64,000 bases of DNA from Mesotaenium endlicherianum (taxonomy: Eukaryota > Streptophyta > Zygnematophyceae > Zygnematales > Mesotaeniaceae), in contig WELA01007912.1 of NCBI GenBank assembly GCA_009602735.1, forward strand, positions 1-64,000, given 5' to 3'. A model generated the notes under the pieces. It did no database searches. It worked only from the letters and a program-made list of their open reading frames with translations, and was not told the DNA's origin. Positions 48,930 to 58,781 of this stretch are shown here, one piece after another; position 1 is the stretch's first letter; every line of letters starts with the position of its first letter. The translations under genes and the position numbers were made by a program.

Positions 48930-50768
48930 TTATTCCGGTATTTTGTCTAGAGGTGGAACGTTCAATTCAAATCCCGTATAGCCCTGGTTCTGGTTGATGC
49001 GGCCATTGGTATTGGCATTGATGGCATCCTGTGGAACGGGCCACAATATGTGATAAGGGCTCATCTTATACATATCGCTGTGAACAGTCATGATGTTCTT
49101 GCGATAGAAATCGTTTTTCTCCAGCACGCGGTCATAAAAGAAATTGGCTGTAGAGAAACTGGCAGAAGTATAGGTCTTGCCATTATAGGGCGTACCTGTT
49201 TTGGCAAAAATATAAGCCATCCTGGTGAGCTCTGTCTTGCGGGGCTCTTCCCAGTACAATTCACGTGCACGTTCATCGAGCACGGTACCCAGGTTCACTT
49301 GCGCCGATGTATAAGGGGCGCATTTGGCACGGGTTCTGATTGTATTGATATCGGCTGTAGCGCTGGCTGCATCGCCCTTCCACAAATAAGCTTCGGCGCG
49401 GAGCAAATATGTTTCAGCCAACCTGAATACATACCAATCGGAGTGGCCACCCCTCATAGGGTTATTCTCCTGGTCGGCCACAAACAACTTATAATGCGGC
49501 CAGGGGTACCAGTAGCGAATGGTATCGCCATTTTTCACCAACAGGCTGTTGCCATTATACAAACGTAAGCGCTGTCCGTAATAAGGATTGTTGGCTTTTT
49601 TCAGCGCAGGATCATTGTAACGCAAGTTTTCCATGTACATCCAGTTACCCGAAGTAGAGTCATGCCTGAGGTCATTCACATCATCCCATATGTACACCGT
49701 ACTATAAGGAGTCAGGCGACAACGGCCGATACCCCTTCCGTAATAGGAGAAATTGTCTATTTCAACACCTTGTGTTGTTGCTACTCCATTCTTCTGATCC
49801 GGGGTGATGATTTGTCCGCCTCCATACCAGGGTACTGCCTGCCGCATGATTGACATACCACCGGAATAAGCACCTACATCACCAAAACGGTCTGTTACCA
49901 GGAACAAGCCTTCGGTATTTGTGGGCAATGATTTGTTTTCGGGTCTGTGCAGATCCCAGGTTACATTTTTGGCAGCAACTCCTGCATCAACGCCAAAGCG
50001 TGATGTCATCAATCTGAAATAACCGCTGTTGATCACCGCATTGGCACTGGCAATCGCATCATCGAACAAGCCTAATGCGAGATTCACTTTGGTAAGCAGG
50101 TGATAAACAGCTCCGCGGTTCACATCGCCTTTATCGGTGATCCAGGGAACATATTTAACAGCGAACTCCAGGTCCTGCTTCATTCTTGCAAGAATCACTT
50201 CTCTTTTTACAGTAGCGAAATCTACCTTGGGGCCTGTTAATTCTTTCATCGGACAGGGTACATCACCAAACTGATTTACCAGGCGGTAATAATCAAAAGA
50301 CCGGAAGAAATAAGCTTTGCCCAGGATGATATTCTTGGCAGAATCGGGTATTGTTTTCACACCGCCAACCCTGGAAATCACTGTATTGGCAAGGCGTATA
50401 CCTATATATTCCTGTGTCCAGTACCAACCGATCCGGTTATAGTCTACGTGGTTCAACTGCGCATCGGGTTTGATAAGGATGTCCATGTTCTGTGCCGGCC
50501 CGGTTTTGTCTGTAGTACCTTCTACCGCCACTTCCGAAAAAATATTTTCAGATATGATGGGCGCACCATCACCATAATATTCATCGCGCAGGTTCTTTGC
50601 ACATGCCGCCAGCGCTGCATTGAAGCCGGGAATATCCACCATTGAATTCTCCGGTGAATAGAAAGACAGGGGCTTCGGTTCCAGGAAATCTTTTTTACAA
50701 CCTGCGCTGATAACCAGTACCATTGTCAGGCAGTAAAGTATTCGTTTATTGATATTGTTCGTTTTCAT
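48930..50768 (-). CDS. SusD/RagB family starch-binding-type outer-membrane lipoprotein
   Basis: The 612-residue protein has a lipoprotein signal with lipobox SAGC (cysteine at about residue 24) followed by KKDFLEPKPLSFYSPENS. The helical TPR-like core (YFFRSFDYYRLVNQFGDVP) and the C-terminal RARELYWEEPRKTELTRM segment are typical SusD. It caps the SusC channel and binds glycan at the cell surface. It is 21 bases after susC, the standard paired order. Confidence 0.95.
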   Translation of the reverse strand: MKTNNINKRILYCLTMVLVISAGCKKDFLEPKPLSFYSPENSMVDIPGFNAALAACAKNLRDEYYGDGAPIISENIFSEVAVEGTTDKTGPAQNMDILIKPDAQLNHVDYNRIGWYWTQEYIGIRLANTVISRVGGVKTIPDSAKNIILGKAYFFRSFDYYRLVNQFGDVPCPMKELTGPKVDFATVKREVILARMKQDLEFAVKYVPWITDKGDVNRGAVYHLLTKVNLALGLFDDAIASANAVINSGYFRLMTSRFGVDAGVAAKNVTWDLHRPENKSLPTNTEGLFLVTDRFGDVGAYSGGMSIMRQAVPWYGGGQIITPDQKNGVATTQGVEIDNFSYYGRGIGRCRLTPYSTVYIWDDVNDLRHDSTSGNWMYMENLRYNDPALKKANNPYYGQRLRLYNGNSLLVKNGDTIRYWYPWPHYKLFVADQENNPMRGGHSDWYVFRLAETYLLRAEAYLWKGDAASATADINTIRTRAKCAPYTSAQVNLGTVLDERARELYWEEPRKTELTRMAYIFAKTGTPYNGKTYTSASFSTANFFYDRVLEKNDFYRKNIMTVHSDMYKMSPYHILWPVPQDAINANTNGRINQNQGYTGFELNVPPLDKIPE

Positions 50769-50789
50769 GCTTCTAATGATTTAATGGGT

Positions 50790-53700
50790 CTACAGGGTAA
50801 CATTTAGGCCGAAATTGAATGTGATGGGAGTGATACCCTTGTTTTCCGGATCAAAATAATTCCAGGAAGAGTATACATAGGGGTTCACTACATTAACATA
50901 CATTTTCACGGCTTCCATCTTATACCTGTGGGCCAGTTCAGATGGCAGGCTATACGCAACGCTCACATTACTGATCCTTATGAAAGAAGACTTCTTGTAC
51001 ACATTCCATGAAACAGCACCAGCTGCATTGGAGTTGATCGCTGCATAATCGTTGATAGGATTGGCAGGAGTCCAGTAAGGACGCAGGTAGAAGTTAGACC
51101 TGTTGTAGAACTTATCAACGTTCTTAGCTTCATTTAACTGAGAAAGCTGTCCAATCCTTGAGTACAGGGTCAATGAAACATCGAAGTTGCGGAAGACCCT
51201 GAATTCGTTTCGAAGGTTCCATGAAAAGTCAGGTGTTGTGGAGCCAATGAATTGCTTATCGTCTATGGTGTACTTACCATCGCCATTGGTGTCCTGTAAC
51301 CTGAAATCGCCGGGCTTGTAACCATAAGAAGCAGCATTTGAAGCATCGGCTACCTGCCAAACACCCAGTATCCTGTAATCATATATGGTATTGATGTCTT
51401 TGCCGATATACCAGCTGTTTTTGAGATCGTCTTTCTCTACATAAGTAGTCTTACCACTTGCATCTACAACCGGAACAGGGCCATACAGGTGTACGATCTT
51501 ATTCCTGTTGAGCCAGAAACTGAACGTACTTCTCCAGGTAAAATTCCTTCGATCGAGGTTGAGCGAACTCACACTCATTTCAAAACCGGTGTTCTGTACT
51601 TCACCCAGGTTAGAAATTACATTGCTAAATCCGGTTACACTGGGCAGCGAACGGCTTACCAGCAAATCCTTGGTGTTTCGCTGGTAATAATCAAAAGAAC
51701 CGCTGATTCTTCCACGAAGAATGGAATAATCAATACCCAGATTGACAGAAGCGTTTCGTTCCCATTTCAAATTGGAGTTGGCCATATTGCCAGTAGATAA
51801 TGTTGCCACATCATATACGGTTCCGGAAGGCGTTATGTATACATATTTACTGGCATTGAGTTGTGCTATCGAAGCATAGCGGCCTATTTCACGGTTACCA
51901 TTCTCTCCGTAAGAAGCCCTCAGTTTTGCGTAATCCAGCCATTTATCAAACCGGCGCATGAATCGCTCCTGGCTCAATGCCCATGATGCACCAAACGAAT
52001 AAAAAGTAGCCCTGGGGTTCTGTTGTCCGAATGCAGAATATCCATCTCTTCTAACAGTACCCGTTAAGAAATAACGCTGGTCGTAATTATACGCGAGTCG
52101 TCCCATCAGGGCATCACCTGTAGCATACTCGTCTTTGGTAAAGGTATTTAAAATAGCAGCTCCACCCAGGTTATGATAGCTCAGGTTGGAGTTAGGCGAA
52201 AAGTTCTCTGCATTGGTGGAGTCGCCCCATGATTGAAATTTCTCAGCATTGATCAGGAAAGTAGCATCGAAGGTATGTTTACCAAATTGATGATACCATT
52301 TGATCACATTATCCAACTGCCATTGATAAATTGTTTGGCTTTGCCTGATAGCAACGCCATTCCTTGCTGCAATGGTAGGGTTAAGCGGCGAACGGAAATT
52401 AAAGTACCGGTAATTCTCGAGCCTTGGTGTGAAATTCACCTGGTAAGAGAATCCCCATGGCAGTTTTCCTTTTGCATATACCGAACCGAAAAAGTTATCA
52501 AACTTTTTCATCCGGTCTGTATAAGCCTGCTCCATAAATGGGTGCGTATTATTTCCCGGATCATCATTAGGACTCAATCGAAGTGTAACACCATCATCTG
52601 CATAGTATGAACCCCATGGAGTAGTTTGTTGCACGTCTGACATGGAAACAGGCACTGAGCTCTCATCCCTGTTACTATATTGTAAGTTCAATCCAACTGT
52701 CAGGAATTTAGTGGCTTGTCCCTCCAGGTTCACCCTGGTCCTGAAAACCTTGTATTGATCTCCCACGGTCAATCCCTGGTTGCTGAGATAACCCATCGAG
52801 AGATAATAATTAAAATCTTCTTTCCTGCCCGACATACTCACGGTATGATCGTGCTGCAAAGCGTTTTTATTATAAATCAGGTTTTCCCAGTTAAGCATTT
52901 TACCGGCCATGATATTACTGATCTCTATAGGCTTAAACTCGTTCCTGTTCAGCCATTCCACCACCGGATCTCCGGCACTGCCCGGCCGCAGGCCCATCCA
53001 TTGTGCTGTAGACAAACCACCCGGATTGGTGCGTGGATCCTTATAATAATATTGTATACCAGGAGTAGAAGCCGTATCGAATTTGACACCACCTACAGTA
53101 GGTGCCAAACCGGGCAGGAACCAATATTTAGCGGCTGCTTCATAATCTTGTCTGAAATTGATCATTTCATTACCGTCGAGCAGGTGGGGTTTTTGCTCCA
53201 GCACATTGATGCCAATATTATCGTTGAAAGTAATGGTGGGCTTATGGCTCTTGCTACTGCCTCTTTTGGTTGTGATAAGAATCACGCCATTGGCAGAGCG
53301 GGCTCCGTATACAGCAGCCGAGCTGGCATCTTTCAGGATGTCGATGGTAGCGATGTCATTAGGATTGATATCTTCCATACCTCCACCGAAAATCACTCCA
53401 TCTAATACAATTACCGGAGGCGACTGTGCAGTTAGTGATCCCCTTCCTCTTACAGTAAGACTTGCATTGCTTCCTTTAGTACTGGCATCAAATCCTACAT
53501 CCAGGCCGGGCGCATTTCCACGGAGCAAGTCCTGCACCGAACGTGGATTTTCATTTTCCAATTGTGTAGCTTTCACTTGTGCTACAGCACCTGTTAAGTC
53601 TTTTTTAGTTTGGGTACCATAACCAATCACCACTACATCATTTAATTGCAGTGACTGCTCCTCCATCATTACTACCAGGTTACCGGCATTCCCACGGAGT

Positions 53701-54038
53701 GGTATTTCCTTGTTAACGAACCCGGTATAACTGAATACCAGGATAGCGTGTTCGTCTACATTCTTCAACACAAACGCCCCCTGTGCATTGGTAGTGACCC
53801 CTTTTTTTGTGCCTCTGATGGTCACACTCACACCTTCCAGGGGTTGGTTTTTACTGTCGGTTACCTTACCATTCAGTGTTCCGATCTGGACCGGCAAGTA
53901 ATGTAAATGGGAATCTGCAGCATTAGCGCTGAGTTGGACGCTTGTGAGGGCAAAGCAAATAAGCAGTAGATTCAGTTTGCGGTAGCTGAAGTCAAGCCAC
54001 CGGGTCAGGACTGACCTGAGTTGTTTCGGCATGTGCAA
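50790..54038 (-). CDS. SusC/RagA family TonB-dependent outer-membrane transporter
   Basis: The 1082-residue protein has a signal peptide (to about residue 41, SANAAD), a carboxypeptidase-regulatory-like domain (GKVTDSKNQPLEGVSVTIRG), the plug motif LNDVVVIGYGTQTKKDLTGA and a 22-strand-type barrel ending in FNFGLNVTL. It imports oligosaccharides across the outer membrane with TonB energy. ATG 54032, two codons in, is an equal start choice. It heads susC-susD-sulfatase-GH29. Confidence 0.96.
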   Translation of the reverse strand: MHMPKQLRSVLTRWLDFSYRKLNLLLICFALTSVQLSANAADSHLHYLPVQIGTLNGKVTDSKNQPLEGVSVTIRGTKKGVTTNAQGAFVLKNVDEHAILVFSYTGFVNKEIPLRGNAGNLVVMMEEQSLQLNDVVVIGYGTQTKKDLTGAVAQVKATQLENENPRSVQDLLRGNAPGLDVGFDASTKGSNASLTVRGRGSLTAQSPPVIVLDGVIFGGGMEDINPNDIATIDILKDASSAAVYGARSANGVILITTKRGSSKSHKPTITFNDNIGINVLEQKPHLLDGNEMINFRQDYEAAAKYWFLPGLAPTVGGVKFDTASTPGIQYYYKDPRTNPGGLSTAQWMGLRPGSAGDPVVEWLNRNEFKPIEISNIMAGKMLNWENLIYNKNALQHDHTVSMSGRKEDFNYYLSMGYLSNQGLTVGDQYKVFRTRVNLEGQATKFLTVGLNLQYSNRDESSVPVSMSDVQQTTPWGSYYADDGVTLRLSPNDDPGNNTHPFMEQAYTDRMKKFDNFFGSVYAKGKLPWGFSYQVNFTPRLENYRYFNFRSPLNPTIAARNGVAIRQSQTIYQWQLDNVIKWYHQFGKHTFDATFLINAEKFQSWGDSTNAENFSPNSNLSYHNLGGAAILNTFTKDEYATGDALMGRLAYNYDQRYFLTGTVRRDGYSAFGQQNPRATFYSFGASWALSQERFMRRFDKWLDYAKLRASYGENGNREIGRYASIAQLNASKYVYITPSGTVYDVATLSTGNMANSNLKWERNASVNLGIDYSILRGRISGSFDYYQRNTKDLLVSRSLPSVTGFSNVISNLGEVQNTGFEMSVSSLNLDRRNFTWRSTFSFWLNRNKIVHLYGPVPVVDASGKTTYVEKDDLKNSWYIGKDINTIYDYRILGVWQVADASNAASYGYKPGDFRLQDTNGDGKYTIDDKQFIGSTTPDFSWNLRNEFRVFRNFDVSLTLYSRIGQLSQLNEAKNVDKFYNRSNFYLRPYWTPANPINDYAAINSNAAGAVSWNVYKKSSFIRISNVSVAYSLPSELAHRYKMEAVKMYVNVVNPYVYSSWNYFDPENKGITPITFNFGLNVTL

Positions 54039-54069
54039 TCGTTTTAGAATTGATTAATTGGCAGTTCGC

Positions 54070-54089
54070 CATACGTTTCGTTACGTATG
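54070..54089. promoter_or_regulatory. Inverted repeat in the susC leader
   Basis: CATACGT (54070-54076) and ACGTATG (54083-54089) pair around TTCGTT. It lies 32 bases before the susC ATG; it could be an operator or a leader hairpin. Confidence 0.4.
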
Positions 54090-54146
54090 TAGACCATCAA
54101 ATTACACTAACCTATCTTTAACAATTGCATTTTGCACAGGAAAAGA

Positions 54147-54174
54147 ATGCAAAAACGTCCGGAAACGTTTGCAT
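54147..54174. promoter_or_regulatory. LacI-operator-like site upstream of susC
   Basis: AAACGT and ACGTTT flank a CCGGAA centre (54153-54170), with ATGC and GCAT at the outer ends. The right half contains GGAAACGTTTGC, which resembles LacI-family operators built on AAACGTTT. It lies about 110-135 bases before the susC start. No LacI-type gene is in the window. Confidence 0.4.
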
Positions 54175-54223
54175 AGATAAATTTTGAAATACAAGATTTA
54201 GACCTTAATATTTCCTACACAAC

Positions 54224-54586
54224 CTACATAAGGAATCTTTCCGATACAATCTTTCCTTCTTTATTGACTTCATATACACAGAGTTCACTCATATTCATGC
54301 GGTCATGCCCTTTCATGGTGACGTCCATACCCATGATCACTGCAAAAGAATTACCTGCTACCAGCGGTTCCGATACGGTAAAACTATGCATTTGTTCCAC
54401 CATGGATTCGAATTTGTGCCCTTTTTTGATAATGGCATCCAGTCCATGCGTTTCCTTTTCAAATGCGGGCGTGGCATGAGGCTCTATGCTGATGGCATCA
54501 TTCGCATACAATTCTTTTTGGGCTGTTTCAAATTGCCCCTGGCGGCAGAGTTCAGCGAGTCTTGCCGCGATCTTTGAAGTGTTCAT
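54224..54586 (-). CDS. SnoaL-like/NTF2-fold small protein
   Basis: The 120-residue protein has the cone-fold pattern of SnoaL-like proteins: LAELCRQGQFETAQKELYANDAISIEP, then GLDAIIKKGHKFESMVEQMH and a beta-rich end (NSFAVIMGMDVTMKG). The family includes isomerases and proteins without known activity. No signal peptide. It sits between GH30 and susC in the locus, co-directional, which may be coincidental. Confidence 0.78.
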   Translation of the reverse strand: MNTSKIAARLAELCRQGQFETAQKELYANDAISIEPHATPAFEKETHGLDAIIKKGHKFESMVEQMHSFTVSEPLVAGNSFAVIMGMDVTMKGHDRMNMSELCVYEVNKEGKIVSERFLM

Positions 54587-54646
54587 GTTTTTTCTTTAAA
54601 TCTACAGTGAAAAAAAAAGCTGCGCTATTAATCTTGATGAGCGGTG

Positions 54647-56185
54647 TTAATCAGTCTGCATGTAGCTTGATTCAAGCGTTACAATACTGCCTGGCAATAT
54701 ATGGATAACACTTTCACTGGGATATCTCTTTTTTTCAAGGCGCAGTGAGGTGCTGGTAGTATAAGTTATCCACTCCTGCTTCGTAAAAATTGAACGATCG
54801 TGTTGGTCTATAAAGCGTAATTTTTGTTCTTTGGCAGTAGTATTGATGATTACAAATACCAATCGATGGTTTGCCCTGTCTTTATAAGCAGATACCAATA
54901 AACTATCTGCCCCGGGTATACCTACTGCAACCCGCAGCATCCCGGGTCTTACAAACCTGCTGTAATTACCAAGTACCCACAACGTTTTGCTGTCGTAATA
55001 ACGACCAGCCGCTTTGTTTTTATCGATATAAATGAGCCCGTCTTTGTAATCATAAGGTGAAATAGCCAACCACCATTGCCAGGCTGCGGCATTTCCAGCC
55101 ACCAGGTCTGCATGAATGACTTTCGCTACATATAAAGCAGTAGCTATGCCCGTGTCTCTTCCCCGGCCATTGATCTCTCCTGCATTATCTCCCAACACGG
55201 AATACTCTGTTTGCCAATAGCGTAAACCTTTAATCTCTGCAATTTTCCGTGAAATATTGTCTCTGATGTGTATGGCCGTTGCATACGGGGAGCTGGTAAA
55301 ATAACTGTGGGAAGCCACCACCCGTTCCACTGCTGGCAAACCACCAACAAAACCGGCCGGCGAATCATTGAAGAAGGCTTCGACTTGATTGTTTTTCAGT
55401 ATGCGGTCGCGACTGTTGAGCAGGTATTGAAGCTGCCCCGATTCGGGGATAATCAGTTTGGTTGACAACTTGTTTTCCTTTAAAACAGTATCGAATGTTT
55501 TGACCAGGTTGCTGATCTCATGATTGGTATACGGGCTACCTTCCTGTCCCCCATCGCTCCAGTCCCATTGTGGTTCATTGACCGGGCTCAGGTAGTTGAA
55601 TGTTATACCTTCCTGTTGTTTGATATGTTTCAACGTTTCAGTTGCATACACTGCAAAAGCTTGATATTGATCAGGAGCAATATTACAAACGCCTTTATGT
55701 GCAAAAGCTTTTTTATTACGGGTGAATTCAACAGGCGGACTATTGAAGAAGCCCAGGAACAATTTCACACCCCGTTGCTTCGCCGCATGCAGAAACCATA
55801 ATTGCGCTTTTTGCTGCTGCCAGTTGTAGGCACCATTTTTTCCCAGGAAAGAAGAAGCTCTTCGCCATTCGTCCCGTATGCCGCTGCTATCCCCTTGTTC
55901 CCTGCTGCCCGCGCCAAAATTGAAACGCCATAAGCTTAACCCAATTCCTTTAGGGTTGCCGTTATCAAGCGTATCCATACTGAACAGCCAATCAGCCATC
56001 TTATTTTTAGCAGCCTCCGGCCAATTACCAACAAACTGGCATGACCAAGCATCTGAAGCGCCGAAATTTTCTATTGTCTGAAATGTCTTTTGAAGATCGA
56101 CCCTTATAACAAGTGTATCTGTCTGCCTGGCTTGCCCAGGCTCATAGCACAGGCATAATATGAATGCAGCAAGTAATAGGCGCAT
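54647..56185 (-). CDS. Glycoside hydrolase GH30
   Basis: The 512-residue exported protein (signal 1-20) has the GH30 TIM barrel plus beta-sandwich. The acid/base is E204 in SPVNEPQWDW and the nucleophile E327 in YWQTEYSVLGDN; the start motif is TIENFGASDAWSCQFVG. GH30 members cleave beta-glucosidic, xylosidic, fucosidic or beta-1,6-galactosidic bonds; with GH51 and GH29 beside it a beta-1,6-galactanase-like role is possible but unproven. Co-directional with GH51 upstream. Confidence 0.9.
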   Translation of the reverse strand: MRLLLAAFILCLCYEPGQARQTDTLVIRVDLQKTFQTIENFGASDAWSCQFVGNWPEAAKNKMADWLFSMDTLDNGNPKGIGLSLWRFNFGAGSREQGDSSGIRDEWRRASSFLGKNGAYNWQQQKAQLWFLHAAKQRGVKLFLGFFNSPPVEFTRNKKAFAHKGVCNIAPDQYQAFAVYATETLKHIKQQEGITFNYLSPVNEPQWDWSDGGQEGSPYTNHEISNLVKTFDTVLKENKLSTKLIIPESGQLQYLLNSRDRILKNNQVEAFFNDSPAGFVGGLPAVERVVASHSYFTSSPYATAIHIRDNISRKIAEIKGLRYWQTEYSVLGDNAGEINGRGRDTGIATALYVAKVIHADLVAGNAAAWQWWLAISPYDYKDGLIYIDKNKAAGRYYDSKTLWVLGNYSRFVRPGMLRVAVGIPGADSLLVSAYKDRANHRLVFVIINTTAKEQKLRFIDQHDRSIFTKQEWITYTTSTSLRLEKKRYPSESVIHILPGSIVTLESSYMQTD

Positions 56186-56350
56186 GAAGAAACTGGTTCT
56201 ATGGTGAGGTCAATATTGTTCAGCTTATCTTCTTTAAAGCAATAAATATAGTTATCTATCAGCGAAATGATTCAACAAGTCAGCAATGCCTCATTGGCGT
56301 TGATCGATTGTTTCATGTATAATCCAATGCATAAAACAAGTTTATAACAG

Positions 56351-58348
56351 TCAGCTTTCCCGTGTATATTTTATTCGCATTACACTGAGCGAATAAGGAG
56401 GTGCCGCATATTGTAAACCCTTTTTTTGCAAGGATATTATTGATTCTTTGGGTAACAGGTTGAATGGTTGTTCAAATGAATTCGTTGTTTTTAAATCACC
56501 GCTTTGCAACACTGTCAATTTGCCGTCTTTGCATTTTCCAGTGCCCTGTATAATAAAATTGCAGTCCTGCCGCCGCGCAGATGCATTGACCATTTTGAGG
56601 ATCAACTCTCCGGAAACAGTGTCCATCACAGCAGATGCATACAAGCTATCGGATCCTTGAGTTCCTCCTATAGAGGAATTAATAGAGAGCAGCTTGCTGC
56701 CTTTGTTGTTTGAAAACAGCTTTTGTACATAATAGCTGGGTGTGTCGTAGATACTCAAGTTGTTGGTCCAGATGAGATCCGGCGCCCATTGCCAACCCTC
56801 TGCATGAGCAAAGAGCGGTGCGTAAGAAGCCATCTGCACCACATCGGCATTGCGTTCCATTCCTGTCATGAATGCCGCTTCTGCCAATGCGGCCAGCCAG
56901 TTGCTTTTGTCTTGCGGTCCCGTTGCATTATTTACATGTGCTGCATATTCTCCGGCAAATACTTTGCTTCCGTTTCTCGGGTAATGATCATAACGACTGG
57001 TATTGGCGAAAAACCATTCGGGGCGGCGATAATAATGTTCATCGATCAGGTCGGCATTTCTTTTTCTTAACGCCGTATTCAGGAAATCAAATCTTTCTCC
57101 TTCCGGGTCCGTGCCTGAACTGTTTATCAGTTTGATATATGGATATTTATTTTTGATGGCTTTTGTGAAGACATCCAACCGCTCCAGGTATTGAGGTCCC
57201 CAATTTTCATTACCAACACCCATCATTTTTAAATGAAAAGGGGCGGAATGGCCCATGGATGCTCTCACTTTACCCCAGGTAGTGGTAGTATCACCATTGG
57301 CAAACTCGATCAAATCCAGTGCATCCTGCACATAAGAATCTAACTGGTGCATATCGGCCACTTCTGCACTATTGAACTGGCAAGCCATTCCACAATTGAG
57401 AATGGGCAACGGGGAAGCGCCTATATCTTCCGCCAATTGAAAATATTCGTAAAAGCCCAACCCGAAAGTTTGAAAATAATCGGGGGCGGATCTGTGTGCA
57501 AACTCAACATTCCACCTGTTCATGATCAATTGGCGTTCTTCGACCGGACCAATTGTTTTTTTCCATTGATACCTGTTGTTGAGGTCCCGCCCTTCTACAA
57601 TACATCCGCCGGGAAAACGGATAAAACCGGGTTTTAGATCTGCCAGCATTTGTACCATATCTGCGCGCATACCACCAGGCCTTCCCTTCCATGTATCGGA
57701 AGGAAAAAGAGAAACCATATCCAGTCTTATATAGCCGTCACCCATAAAATCAATTCTCAATTTCGCTTTAGGGCAGGTAGCATGCGATAAAAAGCTTGCC
57801 GATTGCTTATGCCAGTTGCCATCTTTGATGGCGGGGAAGAAGATCGTATCGCCTAAAACATTTCCCGTTGAATCGATCAGCGAAATATGGAGCTGTATTT
57901 GTGCAGCAACAGGTTGGCTGTACAAAAGCGAAAAGAAATACCGTATATCTTTTTTCACACCCATACCCCTGAAACCATCGTTGGTCAATGCGAGATCGCC
58001 TTTGGCCGCTTGTTGAACATGCACTGATATATACCGGGGGTTTGCAGTATGGGTATCCTGCCTGTTTTGTACTATTACAGTGCCTTCCCTAAATTTCTTT
58101 TGTTTAACCGTCCAACCCGTCAATGGGCTGGAAAATTCGAAAGAACGGTTTTTAACCAATTCTGCATAGATACCGCCATCCGCGCCAAAATTGATGTCTT
58201 CAAAGAAAATGCCCCACATGGTAGGCTGTATATCTGCAACAGGCTTGCTGGCATCTACCGTCCATGTTCTTACAGGCTGCGCCTTTGCGATTGCCCAGCT
58301 AAGCATACATGGTAATACAAAATATAATATTCTGCTAAGCTTTATCAT
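56351..58348 (-). CDS. Alpha-L-arabinofuranosidase, GH51
   Basis: Start at ATG 58348 gives 665 residues with a signal peptide (to about 23, AIAKAQ); farther in-frame starts up to 58513 give a non-signal extension. Near the N-terminus is MWGIFFEDINFGADGG, a carbohydrate-binding-type insert follows (about 75-215), then the GH51 barrel with acid/base E381 in GVGNENWG and nucleophile E467 in FAGEYAAH. It removes arabinofuranose side chains. It is the first gene of the locus, with a TATATTTG promoter box at 58521. Confidence 0.92.
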   Translation of the reverse strand: MIKLSRILYFVLPCMLSWAIAKAQPVRTWTVDASKPVADIQPTMWGIFFEDINFGADGGIYAELVKNRSFEFSSPLTGWTVKQKKFREGTVIVQNRQDTHTANPRYISVHVQQAAKGDLALTNDGFRGMGVKKDIRYFFSLLYSQPVAAQIQLHISLIDSTGNVLGDTIFFPAIKDGNWHKQSASFLSHATCPKAKLRIDFMGDGYIRLDMVSLFPSDTWKGRPGGMRADMVQMLADLKPGFIRFPGGCIVEGRDLNNRYQWKKTIGPVEERQLIMNRWNVEFAHRSAPDYFQTFGLGFYEYFQLAEDIGASPLPILNCGMACQFNSAEVADMHQLDSYVQDALDLIEFANGDTTTTWGKVRASMGHSAPFHLKMMGVGNENWGPQYLERLDVFTKAIKNKYPYIKLINSSGTDPEGERFDFLNTALRKRNADLIDEHYYRRPEWFFANTSRYDHYPRNGSKVFAGEYAAHVNNATGPQDKSNWLAALAEAAFMTGMERNADVVQMASYAPLFAHAEGWQWAPDLIWTNNLSIYDTPSYYVQKLFSNNKGSKLLSINSSIGGTQGSDSLYASAVMDTVSGELILKMVNASARRQDCNFIIQGTGKCKDGKLTVLQSGDLKTTNSFEQPFNLLPKESIISLQKKGLQYAAPPYSLSVMRIKYTRES

Positions 58349-58520
58349 GACTGTGTAAGGGTTATGGCTGTTGGATGAGTGATGCGTGTGTAAATGCAGT
58401 ATAGCAGCACTCCCGGGAGAAGGAGCCGTTCCGGTAAACGGTAGCGATCTATGTATATATAATAGGGCATCTCTGGCAAGCATCGGTGTTTGGGCATATT
58501 GTGATATGGCCACGTTATAA

Positions 58521-58528
58521 CAAATATA
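58521..58528 (-). promoter_or_regulatory. -7 box (TATATTTG) for GH51
   Basis: Exact TAnnTTTG match on the minus strand, giving a leader of about 170 bases before ATG 58348. The gap 58349-58781 also holds a hairpin at 58660-58681 and a 16-bp palindrome CATATCTATAGATATG at 58720-58735. Confidence 0.5.
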
Positions 58529-58657
58529 AGGGATTGAAATTATAAATGTATTTTTTACACTTATTTTTTGACGCTTTTAATCTCCCGTCTGGATAGTCGG
58601 AATGGCTGCCTCCTAATAAAAGGGAGATGCTGGGAAATAGTGCTGGCAGGCAAAATA

Positions 58658-58715
58658 AGAGGCAGGATAAAAATCCTGCCTGTAAACAATTAGTTATCAA
58701 TAAATTCTGAAATCA
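58658..58715 (+). repeat. Diverged direct repeat, left copy
   Basis: A hairpin (AGGCAGGAT/ATCCTGCCT, 58660-58681) followed by TGTAAACAATTAGTTATCAA. The stretch at about 61630-61685 has the same order (CAGGAT ... GCCT, then AATAATTGATTACCAATA); from GCCT on, 26 of the first 34 positions agree by eye. Confidence 0.4.
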
Positions 58716-58781
58716 AAAACATATCTATAGATATGAATCAAAGATATATTTTTCACATATAAACACGGCTGGCAAATGCGT

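Noticed and set aside
52716-53405. 229-codon plus-strand frame inside susC
   Set aside because: Antisense to the conserved plug region; no start signal or motif.
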